Shown here: positions 1 through 6,127 of the stretch, piece by piece
How positions within the stretch are numbered: position 1 is the first letter of the stretch
Layout: every line of letters begins with the position of its first letter
Origin: a virus
Reading direction: 5' to 3' (one strand)
DNA: 32,174 nt
IMG/VR virus record: IMGVR_UViG_3300035698_004831
Location: 1 to 32,174 of that record
Position numbers and translations under genes: made by a program
Notes under the pieces: generated by a model
The model's input: only the letters and a program-made list of their open reading frames with translations
Told to the model about the DNA's origin: nothing
Databases searched by the model: none

Positions 1-95
1 GCTAGATATGCACCCACACCAAATGATAATAAATAACCCAATACTTTTAGGTCTTTCTTTAATACTTCACTTAATACTATTTTTTTCTTTGTCAT
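1..95 (-). CDS. Partial small membrane protein (lysis region)
   Basis: The gene enters at its ATG (position 95) and runs off the left edge after 31 codons. Its ATG overlaps the TGA of the C39 peptidase gene (ATGA), so the two are probably translationally coupled. The visible part has a lysine-rich start (MTKKKIVLSEVLKKDLKVLG) followed by a hydrophobic stretch (YLLSFGVGAYLA) that looks like the first membrane helix. Next to a holin-like gene and a cell-wall peptidase, a second holin or another lysis membrane protein is possible. The fragment is too short to assign a family. Confidence 0.6.
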   Translation of the reverse strand, partial: MTKKKIVLSEVLKKDLKVLGYLLSFGVGAYL

Positions 96-997
96 GAACT
101 CTCACCCACTTTCGTAAAATACTTTAATTTTATAAATTCCCATAGTCCATAATCAAGCAAATTCTTAGCCTGTGAGGCTTTTAGGTCACTTCTGAGGGCT
201 TTCTCGGTGACTTTGGCTATGTCTACCTTGTTTTTCAACGAAGCCACCTCCTCAGCCAACGTTTTATTCTTCGCTTCAAAGGTATCGGCCCTCCAAGCTG
301 CCTTATCCCTCTCACCTCTTGCCTCAAGTAACTGTTTAGCAAGATCCGAGTTGTCCCGCTCTTGTGTTTCAAGGTCCACTCTAAGTCCAGCGACTTCTTC
401 AGCCTTTTTAGACAAGTCTGTATTACAACTCTTGAGAGAGTCGTTAAGGTCTGAAATTTTGTCTTCTTGTGATACTTCATTTTTAGGTTCTCCTGAATAA
501 AGCCTTAATCCATAAATATATCTTGCTGGCTCACCATACTTGGCGTGGAAGAAATATGTTTCTCCAGTCCAAGGGTCGTTTATTAAGTAATGCCCATCGT
601 CTGATTTACCTATTATTAGAACGAAGTGTGTTTGCACCCCTGCTGTGGGTGAGAAGTCTACCATTGCTATTACCGGTTTTTTCTCGTTCAAATACTTATC
701 TATCTTTGTTAAATCGCAAGGTAAGTCGTAACAATTATAAAATTCGTCTGCGGTTATATCTCCAAATACGTTGGCTGCTGCAAAGAAATTGACCATGTTT
801 TTTTGGTCAAATACGTTCTTATCTTTGTATACTTCGTTTAGTACATCTGGTAAAAACTCATGTCCGTAATAACTTAACAACATTGCGTGGCAAGTTAAAA
901 GGCATCCTTTGTTCGATATTGTGCTAGTGCCAGTTCCTAGTTTTTTTCTTGACCATCTAACGTCCTTTTGCGATAATGGATTTATCGGGAGTTTAAT
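92..997 (-). CDS. C39-like cysteine peptidase with C-terminal coiled coil, ATT start (putative endolysin)
   Basis: The first ATG (883) lies inside the catalytic domain. Reading upstream, the frame stays open to a stop at 1016-1018 and adds the missing N-terminus: LPINPLSQKDVRW, then the catalytic-Cys motif GCLLTCHAM (C32). The partner His is in QTHFVLI (H124) and the Asp/Asn in INDPW (about 140-141), so the C39/papain-like triad is complete only with this extension. No ATG, GTG, TTG or CTG occurs in it. AAAGGAGG lies four to five bases before ATT at 997, which aligns with the ATG of a duplicated 5' end at 1667. Residues about 170-280 form a Glu/Lys/Ala-rich coiled coil. Its place beside a holin-like gene suggests peptide cleavage in the cell wall. 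Whether the substrate is peptidoglycan is inferred. The peptidase fold is well supported; the ATT start is strongly suggested but unproven. Confidence 0.8.
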   Translation of the reverse strand: MKLPINPLSQKDVRWSRKKLGTGTSTISNKGCLLTCHAMLLSYYGHEFLPDVLNEVYKDKNVFDQKNMVNFFAAANVFGDITADEFYNCYDLPCDLTKIDKYLNEKKPVIAMVDFSPTAGVQTHFVLIIGKSDDGHYLINDPWTGETYFFHAKYGEPARYIYGLRLYSGEPKNEVSQEDKISDLNDSLKSCNTDLSKKAEEVAGLRVDLETQERDNSDLAKQLLEARGERDKAAWRADTFEAKNKTLAEEVASLKNKVDIAKVTEKALRSDLKASQAKNLLDYGLWEFIKLKYFTKVGESS

Positions 998-1608
998 ATT
1001 TCCTCCTTTAGTTTTCTATTTTCTTTTCTTAACTTTCTGATTACTTTTTCCATAATGGTATAGATATTATGTTCCTTCGGTTTAACTAACATCAAATTTT
1101 CGATAGCATTATTTTCTGGGTTGTTGTCAATATGATGGACTTGTTCCCATGAGTTGAGTCTTCTGCCGAGCTCTTGTTCCATAATGTATCGATGTTCCCA
1201 AACATTTCCTCTACCTCTAATGTAAATTTTGATATATTTTCCACCAGAAACTTTTTTCCTTTTACCAGCTGTTTTTTCGTAAAAACACTCCGAAGAACAG
1301 TATTTACGCTTTTTTGCTTGAGACTCCGTATGAACCAAGAAACTCTTTCCACAAGTTTTACAAACCTTTTTTTCTTTATAACCAATACCAGTTCTTGCTT
1401 TAACAGAACACTCTTTACTACAATATCTTTGAATTTTTCCAATGCCCTGGTTTTTGGGATAGAAACTTTTCTTGCAGATAGGGCAGTTAGCCACTCTTCG
1501 TCTTTCTCTCCTCGCTTCCCCCCAACATCCTCTTGAGCAATATTTATATGGTTTATTGCCAGGCCGATGAAACTTTTCCTTACAAACCTCGCAGATATAA
1601 TTTGCCAT
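982..1608 (-). CDS. HNH homing endonuclease with three zinc-ribbon repeats
   Basis: This 208-residue protein begins with three similar zinc-binding repeats of the form CxxC...CSxxC (CEVCKEKF/CSRGC, CPICKKSF/CSKEC, CKTCGKSF/CSSEC). An HNH_3-type nuclease core follows: EHRYIMEQELGRRLNSWEQ, then VHHIDNNPENNAIENL, which has the paired His and the Asn-rich loop of the family. The C-terminus is a basic helix (KVIRKLRKENRKLKEE). It is a mobile gene, not a phage core function: it separates a remnant of the C39 5' end (1620-1667) from the working peptidase, and its last codons overlap the new peptidase start. Its own extended -10 box (TGGTATAAT, 1614-1622) lies five bases before the ATG, with no Shine-Dalgarno site. 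Confidence 0.9.
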   Translation of the reverse strand: MANYICEVCKEKFHRPGNKPYKYCSRGCWGEARRERRRVANCPICKKSFYPKNQGIGKIQRYCSKECSVKARTGIGYKEKKVCKTCGKSFLVHTESQAKKRKYCSSECFYEKTAGKRKKVSGGKYIKIYIRGRGNVWEHRYIMEQELGRRLNSWEQVHHIDNNPENNAIENLMLVKPKEHNIYTIMEKVIRKLRKENRKLKEEILNSR

Positions 1609-1613
1609 AGCTC

Positions 1614-1622
1614 ATTATACCA
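1614..1622 (-). promoter_or_regulatory. Extended -10 promoter of the HNH gene
   Basis: TGGTATAAT lies on the minus strand with five bases (GAGCT) between the box and the ATG at 1608. No -35 hexamer is evident. Transcription would start at or next to the ATG, giving a leaderless mRNA. The same nine bases precede the other HNH gene at 5455. Confidence 0.5.
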
Positions 1623-1667
1623 TACTTTAATGTCTTTTTGGTTCAATGGTATTATTGGTAATTTCAT
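1620..1667 (-). pseudogene. Detached 5' end of the C39 peptidase gene
   Basis: ATG at 1667 follows directly on the TAG of the holin-like gene and encodes MKLPIIPLNQKDIKVW. This aligns with IKLPINPLSQKDVRW, the N-terminus of the peptidase read from the ATT at 997. After about 16 codons the similarity ends, exactly where the promoter and ATG of the HNH gene begin. The frame stays open through the HNH gene but in the wrong phase and encodes nothing recognisable. The two copies differ at many third positions (for example TTA CCA against CTC CCG), so this is not a fresh duplication. I read it as the original start of the peptidase gene, cut off by the endonuclease insertion. Confidence 0.7.
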
Positions 1668-1877
1668 CTAAGCTGTTATCTTTTTCCAAACCCAGTTAAT
1701 CCCACCAGTTATAAGAGCGCTCGTTATAATAGCCATACCCATTATTTTTCCCTTGAAGTCTTCAAGTACATCAACTCTGTTTTCTATTTTACCCATACGC
1801 TTATCCATTTTGCCTTCCATAGCAGAAACGATTGCATGGGTATCCTTCAACAAATCATAACTTGTTGGTTTTGCCAT
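1668..1877 (-). CDS. Holin-like protein (XhlA-type layout)
   Basis: This 69-residue protein has a charged N-terminal helix (residues about 8-42; EGKMDKRMGKIENRVDVLED), a hydrophobic segment (about 44-64; GMAIITSALITGGINWVW) and a short basic tail (KKITA). This order, an amphipathic or coiled segment followed by one C-terminal membrane helix, is that of XhlA-like lysis proteins. It lies directly upstream of the cell-wall peptidase, and its TAG abuts the ATG of the old peptidase start. An extended -10 box (TGCTATAAT) is seven bases before the ATG and no Shine-Dalgarno site is visible. Assignment as a holin or holin partner rests on layout and position, not on a diagnostic motif. Confidence 0.75.
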   Translation of the reverse strand: MAKPTSYDLLKDTHAIVSAMEGKMDKRMGKIENRVDVLEDFKGKIMGMAIITSALITGGINWVWKKITA

Positions 1878-1884
1878 TGCTTTA

Positions 1885-1893
1885 ATTATAGCA
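1885..1893 (-). promoter_or_regulatory. Extended -10 promoter of the holin-like gene
   Basis: TGCTATAAT on the minus strand, seven bases before the ATG at 1877. It faces away from the plus-strand TGCTAAAAT box at 1906-1914. The two -10 hexamers are separated by only 18 bp, so their upstream contacts would overlap and the two directions may compete. Confidence 0.5.
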
Positions 1894-1905
1894 GAAGAGA
1901 AGATG

Positions 1906-1914
1906 TGCTAAAAT
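1906..1914 (+). promoter_or_regulatory. Extended -10 promoter of the plus-strand gene at 1920
   Basis: TGCTAAAAT on the plus strand, five bases (AAACC) before the ATG at 1920, with no Shine-Dalgarno site. The match in motif and spacing to the minus-strand late promoters supports a real plus-strand gene here. Confidence 0.45.
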
Positions 1915-1919
1915 AAACC

Positions 1920-2231
1920 ATGGACCCAAATACAGGAAGTTTCGGAGCTGCAGCAGGAGGGCAGGGAAACGCCATTGCCCAAGCTATGCAACGAAGAGGC
2001 ATGGGAGAAGCTACATCTGAACAAATCACACCAGGAGCGCCCACAGCGCTTGAGAGGGGCGTACCGCAAAGTGTAGGAGCTAACCCTCCACAGGCTATCC
2101 CAGGCCAAGCACCACGCCAACAGGGACTTGGGGCGCCACCTACAACAGCAGAGAGCGAAATCATTGTGAAAGCATTAGATTCTAGATTAAAGACTCTAGG
2201 TAAACTTCAAGAAGCCGGAATACAGGTATAG
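1920..2231 (+). CDS. Gly/Pro/Gln-rich hypothetical protein on the opposite strand
   Basis: This 103-residue protein is rich in Gly, Ala, Pro and Gln up to about residue 78 and ends in a charged helix (ESEIIVKALDSRLKTLGKLQ). It is one of only two plus-strand genes seen. The overlapping minus-strand frame gives a Cys/Pro/Trp-rich product without protein character, whereas this frame has a low-complexity linker plus a normal helix. A promoter-like TGCTAAAAT lies five bases upstream. Its composition resembles small hypothetical phage proteins, but I know of no function. It and the next small gene form a divergent island between the lysis and tail genes. Confidence 0.65.
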   Translation: MDPNTGSFGAAAGGQGNAIAQAMQRRGMGEATSEQITPGAPTALERGVPQSVGANPPQAIPGQAPRQQGLGAPPTTAESEIIVKALDSRLKTLGKLQEAGIQV

Positions 2232-2251
2232 ATATAAACAGCCACATATAC

Positions 2252-2257
2252 TATAAT
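2252..2257 (+). promoter_or_regulatory. Possible -10 box before the 32-residue plus-strand gene
   Basis: TATAAT on the plus strand, nine bases before the ATG at 2267. No -35 and no TG extension is visible. The only ribosome-binding candidate is a weak AAGAGA. Confidence 0.3.
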
Positions 2258-2266
2258 TAAGAGAAC

Positions 2267-2365
2267 ATGATCTGGTTAGGAATGTTTATTGTGGTAATTC
2301 TTCTTTCTAGTTCCTTTTGGGGTCTTCTTGTTTTACTGATTCACAGAATAGACGAAAAATTATAA
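2267..2365 (+). CDS. Tiny single-pass membrane protein
   Basis: This 32-residue frame encodes one long hydrophobic helix (MIWLGMFIVVILLSSSFWGL, then LVLLIH) and ends with the charged RIDEKL. It follows the 103-residue plus-strand gene and converges on the minus-strand gene ending at 2360, so the two stop codons overlap by a few bases. A TATAAT lies nine bases before the ATG. The clean helix-plus-charged-tail pattern favours a real gene, perhaps a lysis or membrane accessory protein, but a frame this short could be chance. Confidence 0.45.
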   Translation: MIWLGMFIVVILLSSSFWGLLVLLIHRIDEKL

Positions 2366-4009
2366 TCCTCCTAGTGTGGCTCTTCCTAGGGTTGCCCTCC
2401 ATAGTCCTTTAGCAATCGTCTTTGGTAGCTTTATAGTAAATCTCAATAATGCTCTGTTCTGATACACTTCAGGTGCTGATATCTTTAGTACATTTATGGC
2501 TTCCTTGTACATAGTTTTTAATAATTTAGGGTTTAGTCCTTTACCTGTCTTTGATGATTGATTAAAAGCATCGCCTAAGAAATCTAGAACTTGTAATAAA
2601 TCTTCTGGGTTCTTGGCTCCTGCTATTAATTTTCTGTACTTCGCCATCGTATTTTCAAGAGCTGGTACCTTCTTAACCATAGCTTCACCGGCCTCAAGAA
2701 TAGGTTTGGTGTTAATTTTTACATTAGATAGTTTCTTCGCTGCTTCCTTCTGTGCATTGCTAAGTATTTTGCCCGGTGCTTTACTTTCTATCTTTTCTCC
2801 AATCTTAACTACCTTGCTCTTAAATCCACCTTTTGCTGTTTGCTCTACTACCTCTTCAGCAACTTCCTGACCACCCTTTTTAAGTAGCCTTTCTCCACCC
2901 TTTCTAATCAAATTTGCGCCACCTTTAACTAATGCTGGTAATTCTGCTGCAGCTGCTATTTCAGTTGCAACGCTGCCTGCACGTAGTATGGCTGGATCGT
3001 CAATTGATTTGCTAAATAGATCTTCTATGTTTTGTGCATTAATACCAACCTGATTAAGTGTATCCTCGGAGACTTGTAATAACCTCTCCCTCTGTTCTGG
3101 GTCGTCTACCTCCATGGCCTTATCAAAGGCTTTATTAGCCATTTTTATCGCATCTTCTTGCGATTTTACAAAATCATCTCCTGTTTCTCCTTTTAGTCCC
3201 AAACTTGCACCAATGTCTTGTGATAAATCAAGAGACGCTCCAAAGAAGAACTCTGTAATAGGATTTCGCTTCTTTTCCAAGTCTGGCGGGGTGTCTGCAA
3301 GACCAGGATCCTCATCAAGGCCGGGCTTTTCCGTCAACTCATCAACACCAATGCCTTGAGACCTAGCCACTGTGCCTATTTCTAGTTTTAATTTATCTAG
3401 TTTCGCTTGGCGAGTTTTTGGACCATCGAGAACACCAGGAAGCAACTTTTTAAATCTCTTTTCTTCATCTTTGTTTATAGCTGCACCACTTCTTAAACGA
3501 CCAATAATATCGGAAAGGTTCTCCTTCTCAAATTTTAATTCTCTTGATAGTCCTACTTTTGTACCAGCTAGCTTTAACCCGCCTTCAAGTCCCTCTTTTT
3601 CTGGTCTAGTATCGAGTATTTCCTCAAGCCTTTTTATGCTAGATGTTCCAGATGTAACAATTCCCCTTAATCTAGCTTTTGCTGCGGCTACATCTGTATC
3701 CTCGCCTTCTTCTTCTTGTGTTTCCGCAAATCCTTCCTCTAGGTCAATAAAGCTTTGGAATTGGCTAGCAGCGGATTTATCTCCTGCAGCCAAAGCCTTA
3801 CCTTTTGCTTGATATAAATCTTCTAAAGATGCACCAAAAGGATTAGTCGAGCTGGTTGTTTTTGTAGTAGAAGGGGGTGTGGTTGACACAGGCGCTTGTC
3901 CTGCTTGTGGAGGAGCCGGAGGAGCACCAGCATTATTTAACGCTTGACTGTATTCGTCATCGTTTACTTCTATTAATTGTCCTGATTGTGTATCGTAAAT
4001 TTGTGGCAT
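2360..4009 (-). CDS. Virion protein, possible DNA-ejection (internal) protein
   Basis: The chosen start (ATG 4009, MPQIYDTQSGQLIEV) is one base after the TAA of the upstream gene. An upstream in-frame start would overlap that gene by 65 bases. The 549-residue product has a Pro/Thr-rich linker (about 25-60), long charged helices, a hydrophobic helical stretch (about 340-360; AGSVATEIAAAAELPALV) and a basic Lys/Gly-rich C-terminal half. Large, helical, partly hydrophobic proteins late in a podovirus tail operon are often internal or ejection proteins. No family motif was recognised, so the role is inferred. The Lys-rich part could bind DNA or membranes. Confidence 0.75.
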   Translation of the reverse strand: MPQIYDTQSGQLIEVNDDEYSQALNNAGAPPAPPQAGQAPVSTTPPSTTKTTSSTNPFGASLEDLYQAKGKALAAGDKSAASQFQSFIDLEEGFAETQEEEGEDTDVAAAKARLRGIVTSGTSSIKRLEEILDTRPEKEGLEGGLKLAGTKVGLSRELKFEKENLSDIIGRLRSGAAINKDEEKRFKKLLPGVLDGPKTRQAKLDKLKLEIGTVARSQGIGVDELTEKPGLDEDPGLADTPPDLEKKRNPITEFFFGASLDLSQDIGASLGLKGETGDDFVKSQEDAIKMANKAFDKAMEVDDPEQRERLLQVSEDTLNQVGINAQNIEDLFSKSIDDPAILRAGSVATEIAAAAELPALVKGGANLIRKGGERLLKKGGQEVAEEVVEQTAKGGFKSKVVKIGEKIESKAPGKILSNAQKEAAKKLSNVKINTKPILEAGEAMVKKVPALENTMAKYRKLIAGAKNPEDLLQVLDFLGDAFNQSSKTGKGLNPKLLKTMYKEAINVLKISAPEVYQNRALLRFTIKLPKTIAKGLWRATLGRATLGGL

Positions 4010-4010
4010 A

Positions 4011-4964
4011 TTATCTTGTTGGAACCCATTCTGTACCAGTAAAATACCAATTTCCTGATGTAGTTCCTGCTCCACTGAATGGGGTTTGATTTGGTGAACC
4101 CAAGTATTGAGTTAAGTCACCAGTTCTAGTATCGCTCTGATTTTTAATAGCAGCTGATTGCCTGATTGCCTCATCTGTACCTAGCTTGATAAGCTCAATT
4201 TGCCTTTGATATTCATTTTCTGACATCGCTAATTGATTAGCTCTATCAAGTTCTCCCTGAGTAGATTGAAAGCCTTGACTCATTTTGGTCAATATTGTCG
4301 TTAACTCATTTTGTTTATCTTGACTATAATTAGCTTGTTCTCGTGCCAATCTATCCTGAAAAAGAGGGAGTTTTGCCTTATAAAAAGGTTCTAATTCTTT
4401 CGCTTGATCGGCTACTAATAGACCCAACCTTTCGTCCAATTCACCCTCTGCAAACTGTTGTTGACTAACTGCTTCTTGTGCTACAGGAGCTATTTTGCCC
4501 TGTTCTGAGGCTATTCTTTTTTGTAAATTAGGGGCAGATATACCAACTTGCTTAGAAATCGTCCCCTGTGTGCTTGGGATGCCTTTTAAGGTCTGTGTGA
4601 GGTCAAATGCTGACTGTCTTAGGGCTGGTAGCTGTAGGTCGCCTCCTATTCGCTCTGAGGCACTAGTAAGTGTTTCTTGTCCTGCTACTCTCTCGTCTAG
4701 AGCTGACAAAAATCCTTCTTCTTCTTTCTTTTGACTAGCAGCTAAAGCTGTACCACCTGGGGAGAAATTACTTGAAATAAACTGATACTCACCGCTTCCT
4801 GGATCAGCATCTATAGAAAAAGACTGCCCTGCTGTAAGCGGGGTATTTTGATCAACACCCATAAAACTACCCAAGACATCGGATCTGAAAGCAGCGCCAG
4901 TCTCACGCTGTATGTCTCTTAACGTTTTTCCTACAAATTGTTCTGGTACTTCAAATTGGGCCAT
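4011..4964 (-). CDS. Helical virion-associated protein, unknown function
   Basis: This 317-residue protein has a short globular N-terminus (MAQFEVPEQFVGKTLRDIQR), a central Gln/Glu-rich helical region (about 80-280), and an aromatic C-terminus (GNWYFTGTEWVPTR). The helical part carries many Gln and Ser residues, as in tail-lumen or ejection proteins. It lies just upstream of the 549-residue protein and downstream of a homing endonuclease inserted in the tail operon. The upstream bases (AATAATTTTAAAC before the ATG) contain no ribosome-binding site. I recognise no catalytic motif. Confidence 0.75.
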   Translation of the reverse strand: MAQFEVPEQFVGKTLRDIQRETGAAFRSDVLGSFMGVDQNTPLTAGQSFSIDADPGSGEYQFISSNFSPGGTALAASQKKEEEGFLSALDERVAGQETLTSASERIGGDLQLPALRQSAFDLTQTLKGIPSTQGTISKQVGISAPNLQKRIASEQGKIAPVAQEAVSQQQFAEGELDERLGLLVADQAKELEPFYKAKLPLFQDRLAREQANYSQDKQNELTTILTKMSQGFQSTQGELDRANQLAMSENEYQRQIELIKLGTDEAIRQSAAIKNQSDTRTGDLTQYLGSPNQTPFSGAGTTSGNWYFTGTEWVPTR

Positions 4965-4972
4965 GTTTAAAA

Positions 4973-5455
4973 TTATTGATAAGTAAAGTCAAAATCACGA
5001 AAATGTTTTTTTGACGCCTTTTCTCGTACTCTAATTGCATCTTCCTTGTTATAAAAATTGCCAAGACCTTTATTCTTTCCATCAACTTGGATATACGCAC
5101 ACCACTTGTTTCTATCTTTGGAAAAATAAACACCCTTTTCCTTACTGTAGCTATCCTTTCTTATTTTGCTATTTATTCTGTTTTGACTTGGCGTACACCA
5201 TCGAAGATTTTTCTTTCTATTGTCTAATTTATTTCTATTGATATGGTCAACATAATAACCGCTTGAATCTCCCATAATTATTTTATGAAGTATTATTGGT
5301 TTAGTTTTCTTTGTCTCAGAGTCATAAGTAGTCGTACGAGGATATCCTGCGGGCGACAGATGCCACCGTATCTTTGAAATCCAAGCAAAATCTTCATTAT
5401 CAATTAAAAAGAATTTATTCTTTCCCAGTTTCCCACTTAATTCAATTTTTTTCAT
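4973..5455 (-). CDS. HNH homing endonuclease with AP2-type DNA-binding domain
   Basis: This 160-residue protein has the classic two-part layout of phage HNH-AP2 endonucleases. An HNH core (about 55-95) contains ILHKIIMG, VDHINRNKLDNRKKNLRWCT and QNRINSK. A C-terminal AP2-like three-strand domain (about 105-155) contains KGVYFSKDRNKWCAYIQ and LGNFYNKEDAI. It is a selfish gene placed between two tail genes. Unlike most late genes here it has both an extended -10 box (TGGTATAAT, 5474-5482) and a Shine-Dalgarno site (AAGGAG) eight bases before the ATG. Confidence 0.92.
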   Translation of the reverse strand: MKKIELSGKLGKNKFFLIDNEDFAWISKIRWHLSPAGYPRTTTYDSETKKTKPIILHKIIMGDSSGYYVDHINRNKLDNRKKNLRWCTPSQNRINSKIRKDSYSKEKGVYFSKDRNKWCAYIQVDGKNKGLGNFYNKEDAIRVREKASKKHFRDFDFTYQ

Positions 5456-5473
5456 TTAGCACTCCTTGGTTTA

Positions 5474-5482
5474 ATTATACCA
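5474..5482 (-). promoter_or_regulatory. Extended -10 promoter of the HNH-AP2 gene
   Basis: TGGTATAAT on the minus strand. The leader from the likely start point to the ATG (5455) is about 12 bases and carries AAGGAG. The motif is identical to the box before the HNH gene at 1608, which fits endonuclease genes that bring or capture their own promoter. Confidence 0.5.
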
Positions 5483-5677
5483 CTAATGTTTTCTTACCCT
5501 CACGGATTTCTTTGAAAACTTGAACTTATGGGGGTTTTCCATCAATTTATTGAGTTCCTTGTCGCCCATATCTCCTACTTCTTCTTCGATAATCGGTTTT
5601 TGTTTATTAATTCTTATACCAATACTCTTACTAACTGCAATTCTACCGTCTGGAAATTTAAGAACTTTTGTTTTCAT
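5483..5677 (-). CDS. Small basic hypothetical protein
   Basis: This 64-residue protein has a basic N-terminus (MKTKVLKFPDGRIAVSKSIG), a short acidic middle (EEEVGDMGDKELNKL) and a basic end (KKSVRVRKH). Its ATG overlaps the stop of the 150-residue gene (ATGA), so it is probably translated by coupling. The homing endonuclease gene follows it directly. No family recognised. Confidence 0.65.
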   Translation of the reverse strand: MKTKVLKFPDGRIAVSKSIGIRINKQKPIIEEEVGDMGDKELNKLMENPHKFKFSKKSVRVRKH

Positions 5678-6126
5678 ACTGTTTGTGTTGTATCGTCTTG
5701 ATTTGTTATATATCTGTCTCTAACCTTAGCTAAAATAACGGTGGCTGCACCTGCAGAGATATTCCTAATATATATATGAGTAAGAACTGCATAATATGGA
5801 ATTTCCTCATCTGCGCCTATATCTGTGAATTTTTCAACACCTGTCCACTCATTCCAAGGACCGATTATTTGAAACTCACTTGCTGTGATTGAAGCTCCAA
5901 ATGGTATTAAGTTCGCTTCTGCTACAGAGGTCTGATAAAGACTAATCTCTGGTTCAACCATTATATTTGCATCATTGTTATTAATAATCAAAATATCCAA
6001 GATTGTTTCATCACCATTATTGAGCGTAACTGAGGCTGATCCTGTACTTTGTAATTTAATTACATCGCCAAGACCTCTATTTTTAACAGCAGCGGGTTTT
6101 ATATTTCTTTGTGATACTCTGACCAT
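5674..6126 (-). CDS. Tail/virion beta-rich protein, short paralogue
   Basis: This 150-residue beta-rich protein is a paralogue of the next gene upstream. Both share a QRxxKPxAxV start, SLYxTSxxEANLIPxG, ASxxQIIGP, an IYIRN-type strand and a C-terminal RYIT-x2-DD motif. The pattern suggests a compact beta-sandwich, perhaps a tail or adhesin subunit. It lacks the middle domain of its longer relative. A TACAAT-like -10 box lies eight bases before the ATG and there is no Shine-Dalgarno site. Its function is not known to me. Confidence 0.75.
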   Translation of the reverse strand: MVRVSQRNIKPAAVKNRGLGDVIKLQSTGSASVTLNNGDETILDILIINNNDANIMVEPEISLYQTSVAEANLIPFGASITASEFQIIGPWNEWTGVEKFTDIGADEEIPYYAVLTHIYIRNISAGAATVILAKVRDRYITNQDDTTQTV

Positions 6127-6127
6127 A

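Noticed and set aside
1092-1667. Long frame starting at ATG 1667 as one 191-residue gene
   Set aside because: Only the first 16 codons have meaning (peptidase start). The rest is the HNH gene read in the wrong frame.
982-1667. Group I intron in the peptidase gene
   Set aside because: The first exon part is repeated after the HNH gene with its own ribosome-binding site, which splicing would not need, and the insert is nearly all HNH coding sequence without room for an intron core.
1886-2164. Minus-strand frame of about 90 codons opposite the plus-strand gene
   Set aside because: The product is rich in Cys, Pro and Trp without fold-like pattern. The plus-strand frame has better composition, a helix and a promoter-like box.
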